In this document: positions 61,317 to 64,000 of the stretch, one piece after another
Layout of the letters: each line of letters opens with the position of its first letter
Position numbering within the stretch: the stretch's first letter is position 1
Origin: JAJFJD01 sp965228975
Lineage (GTDB): Bacteria > Pseudomonadota > Alphaproteobacteria > UBA8366
Reading direction: 5' to 3'
Length of the DNA: 64,000 bases
NCBI GenBank assembly: GCA_965228975.1
Contig: OZ245851.1
Coordinates: forward strand, 5,456,001-5,520,000
Notes under the pieces: model-generated
What the model was told of the DNA's origin: nothing
Databases searched by the model: none
What the model saw: the letters and a program-made list of their open reading frames with translations, nothing else
Position numbers and translations under genes: made by a program

Positions 61317-62554
61317 TCGGCGGGCGCAGCCGCGGCGCCCGTTACCGCACGCGTTTTCGGCAACATCAGCACGGCGACGAAGATCAGCGCCGCGGCGATC
61401 GCCATCACGATGAACAGCGCGCTGAAGCCCCAGCCGGCATGGATGCCCGCGATCATCGGCACCGCCGTGGCGGCGACCGAGAAGGTCACGATGTAGCGCA
61501 GGGCGTAGACGCGGCTGCGCCATTCGCTGCGGGTCATGCGGCCGACCAGCACGTCGTTGATCGGAATTTGCCCGAACACCACCAGCATGAAGCCGAGCGA
61601 CACCAGCAGCGCCAAGACGCCGGTTAGCTGCACCATGACCGCGAAGAACACCGCCTGCAGCCCGGCGACCACGGCGAACACGGTGCGGATCGAGTAGCGG
61701 TCCACCATGAAGCCCACCACCAATTGTGCGAAGGCGGCGGCGGCGAAGACGAAGAAGGCGTAGGAGCCGACCGCGGTGGCGCTGCCCGCGAGATCGGTGA
61801 GCCGCTCGTCGAACACCTTTGGCAGCGCGAAGGTCGTGCTCTGGAAGATCAGGCCGCCGATCGCGGTCGAGAAGAAGACGATGGCGAAGACGCGGATCAA
61901 GGTCTGCTTGTCGAGTTCCAGCGTTCCGGCAGCGGCTTTTTTCGCCGCAACGCCGCTCGCCGCCTCGGCGGCGCGGATGTCGCGGCCGCTGAACACGAAG
62001 GCGGCGTAGCCGACGCCGATCGCCATGGATAGCACGCCCGGCAGCATGAAGGCGGCGCGCCAGTCGTAGGCGTCGATCATGTAGCCCGTGAGCAATGCGG
62101 CCGAGGCGACGCCCATGTTGCCGAAGATGCCGTTGATCGCCAGCGGCACGCCGGTCTTCTCGCGCCCGTGCACCACCATGGCGAGGCCCACCGGATGGTA
62201 GATCGCCGCGAACACGCCGATCACGAAAAGCCCGGCCCCGATCTGCAGCGGCGTCTGGGCGAAGGCCGTCAGGACGGAACAGGCGCCGATGCCGATGAAA
62301 AAGATCGTCATCATGCCCTCACGGCTCCACTTGTCGGCGAGCCAGCCGGCCGGAATGGCGCAGAGGCCGAAGGCGACGAAGCCCGGTGTGGCATATGGGA
62401 TCAGCTCGGCGTAGCTCATGCCCCATTCGCTCGTCAGCCGCAGGGCCGCGACCGTCGCGAAGATCAATATGAACAGGTGATCCAGAAAATGTCCGACGTT
62501 GAGGAACAGAAAGTTCAGGCGATCACGGTCCATGGCGTATTCCAATCCCGGCAT
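61313..62554 (-). CDS. MFS transporter
   Basis: A 413-residue, 12-helix MFS protein with GHFLDHLFILIFATVAALRLTSEWGMSY at helix 1, the motif A loop AGWLADKWSREGMM, and a charged central loop with Ala-rich AAKKAAAGTLE. It is divergent from the AraC gene at 62617, which suggests that AraC regulates it. An internal start at 62533 (MDRDRLNFL) is possible. Confidence 0.86.
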   Translation of the reverse strand: MPGLEYAMDRDRLNFLFLNVGHFLDHLFILIFATVAALRLTSEWGMSYAELIPYATPGFVAFGLCAIPAGWLADKWSREGMMTIFFIGIGACSVLTAFAQTPLQIGAGLFVIGVFAAIYHPVGLAMVVHGREKTGVPLAINGIFGNMGVASAALLTGYMIDAYDWRAAFMLPGVLSMAIGVGYAAFVFSGRDIRAAEAASGVAAKKAAAGTLELDKQTLIRVFAIVFFSTAIGGLIFQSTTFALPKVFDERLTDLAGSATAVGSYAFFVFAAAAFAQLVVGFMVDRYSIRTVFAVVAGLQAVFFAVMVQLTGVLALLVSLGFMLVVFGQIPINDVLVGRMTRSEWRSRVYALRYIVTFSVAATAVPMIAGIHAGWGFSALFIVMAIAAALIFVAVLMLPKTRAVTGAAAAPAE

Positions 62555-62616
62555 TTTGAGCTTTTCCCTATTCTGCCCCTGTCGATTGCGTCAATCTCGC
62601 GATATATTGCCAAGTA

Positions 62617-63435
62617 ATGTTGCAAAAACGACAACGCATGGTCCCGTTGCACCCGGACCTCAAGATTATCGAAGCGCTGCCGCAGCGCGTCGTCGCCTTT
62701 CGCCGCGACCTGAAGGACGGGGATACGATCCCGCCGCACCATCACCGGCGGGCGCAGCTCGTCTATGCCAGCGAAGGCGTGATGACGGTGACGACCGACG
62801 ACGGCGCCTTCGTGGTGCCGCCGCAGCGGGCGGTCTGGTTGCCGGCCGGGGTCGAGCACCGAATCGATGCCCGCGGCGCGGTGGCGATGCGCACAGTCTA
62901 CGTCGAGGAAGCCGATGCCGTGGAATCGTCGACCTCTCAGGGGTTGCCGACCCAGGTCCGCGTGCTGCATGTTACGCGCCTGCTGCGGGAATTGATCCTC
63001 GCCGCGGTCGACCTTCCCCGGACCTACCGTCCCGATAGCCCCGAAGAGCGCTTGATGTCCGTCATCCTCGATCAGATTCGCGTGCTCCCGGTCGCGCCCT
63101 TGTCGCTGCCAATGCCCGACGACGCCCGGGTGAAGCGGGTAACGCAGGCGTTGCTGTCCGACCCGTCGGACGGACGCAACCTGTCGGAATGGGCGGCGGA
63201 AGTGGGGGCGAGCGCGCGGACGTTGGCGCGGCTTTTCCTGCGGGAGACCGGCATGTCCTTCGGCGCCTGGCGGCAGCAGCTTCGCCTGCTACGCGGGCTC
63301 GAGCTTTTGGCGGCGGGCCAGCCGGTAACGACAGTGGCGCTCGATCTTGGCTATGACAGCCCGAGCGCCTTCATCGCCATGTTCCGACGCAATCTCGGTA
63401 CCACGCCGACGCGCTATTTCGAGCAGGCGGCCTGA
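62617..63435 (+). CDS. AraC-family regulator with N-terminal cupin
   Basis: A 272-residue AraC regulator. The N-terminal cupin has the IPPHHHRRAQLVYASEGVMTV and VPPQRAVWLPAGVEHRI motifs; the C-terminal double helix-turn-helix is NLSEWAAEVGASARTLARLFLRETG and PVTTVALDLGYDSPSAFIAMFRRNLGTTP. This layout is common in NimR-type regulators of drug efflux MFS genes. It is divergent from the MFS gene at 61313 and followed by DUF1289 and another MFS. Confidence 0.89.
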   Translation: MLQKRQRMVPLHPDLKIIEALPQRVVAFRRDLKDGDTIPPHHHRRAQLVYASEGVMTVTTDDGAFVVPPQRAVWLPAGVEHRIDARGAVAMRTVYVEEADAVESSTSQGLPTQVRVLHVTRLLRELILAAVDLPRTYRPDSPEERLMSVILDQIRVLPVAPLSLPMPDDARVKRVTQALLSDPSDGRNLSEWAAEVGASARTLARLFLRETGMSFGAWRQQLRLLRGLELLAAGQPVTTVALDLGYDSPSAFIAMFRRNLGTTPTRYFEQAA

Positions 63436-63439
63436 CCGC

Positions 63440-63682
63440 ATGACCAAATCGCCGTATCCGACGACGCCGTGCGTCGCCGTCTGCCAGATCGACCCGAAGA
63501 GCGGATTCTGCCTCGGCTGCTACCGGACGCTGAAGGAAATCGCCCAGTGGGGGAAATTCAGCGAGGAAGAGCGCCAGGCGTTGCTGCCAGAGCTCGATCA
63601 GCGCCGCGACGAGGATTTGCGCGCTTGGGAAGCGGCGAAGGCGCGAAAGGCGCAGGCGAAGGATCCCGATGGCACCGACTGA
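63440..63682 (+). CDS. DUF1289 small cysteine-rich protein
   Basis: An 80-residue DUF1289 protein: PCVAVCQIDPKSGFCLGCYRTLKEIAQW carries four cysteines in a CxxxC...CxxC arrangement that probably binds zinc or iron-sulfur. The basic, helical C-terminus (EAAKARKAQAKD) may bind nucleic acid or a partner. It follows the AraC gene by 4 nt and overlaps the next MFS gene. Confidence 0.9.
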   Translation: MTKSPYPTTPCVAVCQIDPKSGFCLGCYRTLKEIAQWGKFSEEERQALLPELDQRRDEDLRAWEAAKARKAQAKDPDGTD

Positions 63683-64000
63683 CCGGACGCTGGGCGATGG
63701 GTCGGCCGGTGTCGCCGGACATGACGCGAAGATCATCGCGCTGATCGCCGGCGGACATTTCTTCAGCCATTTCTACCTTCTGACCCTGCCGCCGCTGTTT
63801 CTGTTCATCCAGCAGGACTTCGGCGTCAGCTATGTGGCGTTGGGTCTCGCCCTGACGGCGTATAACCTAATCGGCGGCGTTATCCAGGCACCGGTGGGAT
63901 TCCTGGTCGACCGGTTCGGCGCGCGTCATCTTCTGTTGGCGGGTTTCGGGCTCAACGCCTTGTCGATCGCGTTGATGGGGGTCGCCGACGCCTACTGGAT
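63669..64000 (+). CDS. MFS transporter, 3' part beyond the window
   Basis: The frame from ATG 63669 overlaps DUF1289 by 14 nt and stays open to the window edge. It reads helices typical of the Fsr-like MFS branch: I-A-G-G-H-F-F-S-H-F-Y-L-L-T-L-P-P-L-F-L, then the motif A loop V-G-F-L-V-D-R-F-G-A-R. About 110 residues are visible. It resembles the MFS gene at 27553 in its first helix. Substrate unknown. Confidence 0.85.
   Translation, partial: MAPTDRTLGDGSAGVAGHDAKIIALIAGGHFFSHFYLLTLPPLFLFIQQDFGVSYVALGLALTAYNLIGGVIQAPVGFLVDRFGARHLLLAGFGLNALSIALMGVADAYW

Overview
The window is GC-rich, densely coded chromosomal DNA of an alphaproteobacterium, most likely a Rhodospirillales-type free-living heterotroph. 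This is inferred from the codon bias, a SUF operon with the gene order regulator-sufBCDSUT-sufA, a DctPQM TRAP transporter, and many orphan catabolic enzymes (TauD dioxygenases, LLM flavin monooxygenases, CaiB-type CoA transferase, HCCA isomerase, CENP-V/GFA proteins). I see no phage, insertion sequence or CRISPR array. One tRNA-Gly(CCC) lies at 46388-46461.

Layout. 1-3.4 kb: the 3' part of a MocR-type regulator and a cytosolic molybdopterin oxidoreductase, followed by a strong hairpin that overlaps the decayed 3' end of a nucleotide-kinase-like gene. 3.6-8.7 kb: a small membrane protein, a RidA/CnbZ-like protein, a leftward MFS-TauD-hydrolase operon and its divergent LysR regulator. 8.7-11.7 kb: a leftward amidase-hydrolase-HCCA isomerase operon. 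11.9-16.4 kb: recQ, an aminotransferase, an unusual Asp/Glu racemase homologue and greB. 16.4-22.8 kb: an orphan NodU/CmcH-type carbamoyltransferase, a carbamoylase plus isochorismatase-like hydrolase pair, a YHS protein, an AraC regulator, DUF488 and a 71-residue protein. 22.8-34.8 kb: FAD and NAD oxidoreductases, VOC and cupin proteins, TetR, MFS, a TTC38-like protein, a YdjM-like membrane hydrolase, two LLM monooxygenases and a class II aldolase. 34.8-37.9 kb: a dctMQP TRAP operon. 38-50.8 kb: an MBL-fold hydrolase, a large hydrolase, two more TauD enzymes around two tandem CENP-V/GFA paralogues, a methyltransferase, a sulfatase, the tRNA, a CoA transferase, gamma-glutamyltransferase and an enolase-superfamily enzyme. 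50.8-58.2 kb: a PP-loop ATPase and the complete suf operon. 58.3-64 kb: a GcvA-like LysR regulator, DinB, fetAB, MFS, AraC, DUF1289 and a second MFS that runs off the window.

How the genes work together. The suf operon is one leftward unit with overlapping or abutting genes. Its first gene is an Rrf2/IscR-type regulator, and a 25-bp dyad resembling an E. coli type 1 IscR site lies just upstream, which suggests autoregulated Fe-S biogenesis. sufB carries a one-base deletion that breaks its frame although everything around it is intact. The catabolic genes form several small operons, each next to its own LysR, AraC or TetR regulator or to a transporter. They look like independent modules for scavenging amides, carbamoyl compounds, sulfate esters and carboxylates; the real substrates cannot be read from sequence.

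The least explained spot is 27193-27552: a TetR-type operator, a 19-codon ORF with a perfect Shine-Dalgarno sequence and an internal hairpin, and a strong intrinsic terminator that faces rightward although no rightward gene precedes it. I did not find one clearly novel multi-gene system. The best leads are that locus, the racemase homologue lacking both catalytic cysteines, the orphan carbamoyltransferase, and the sufB frameshift with its IscR-like site.
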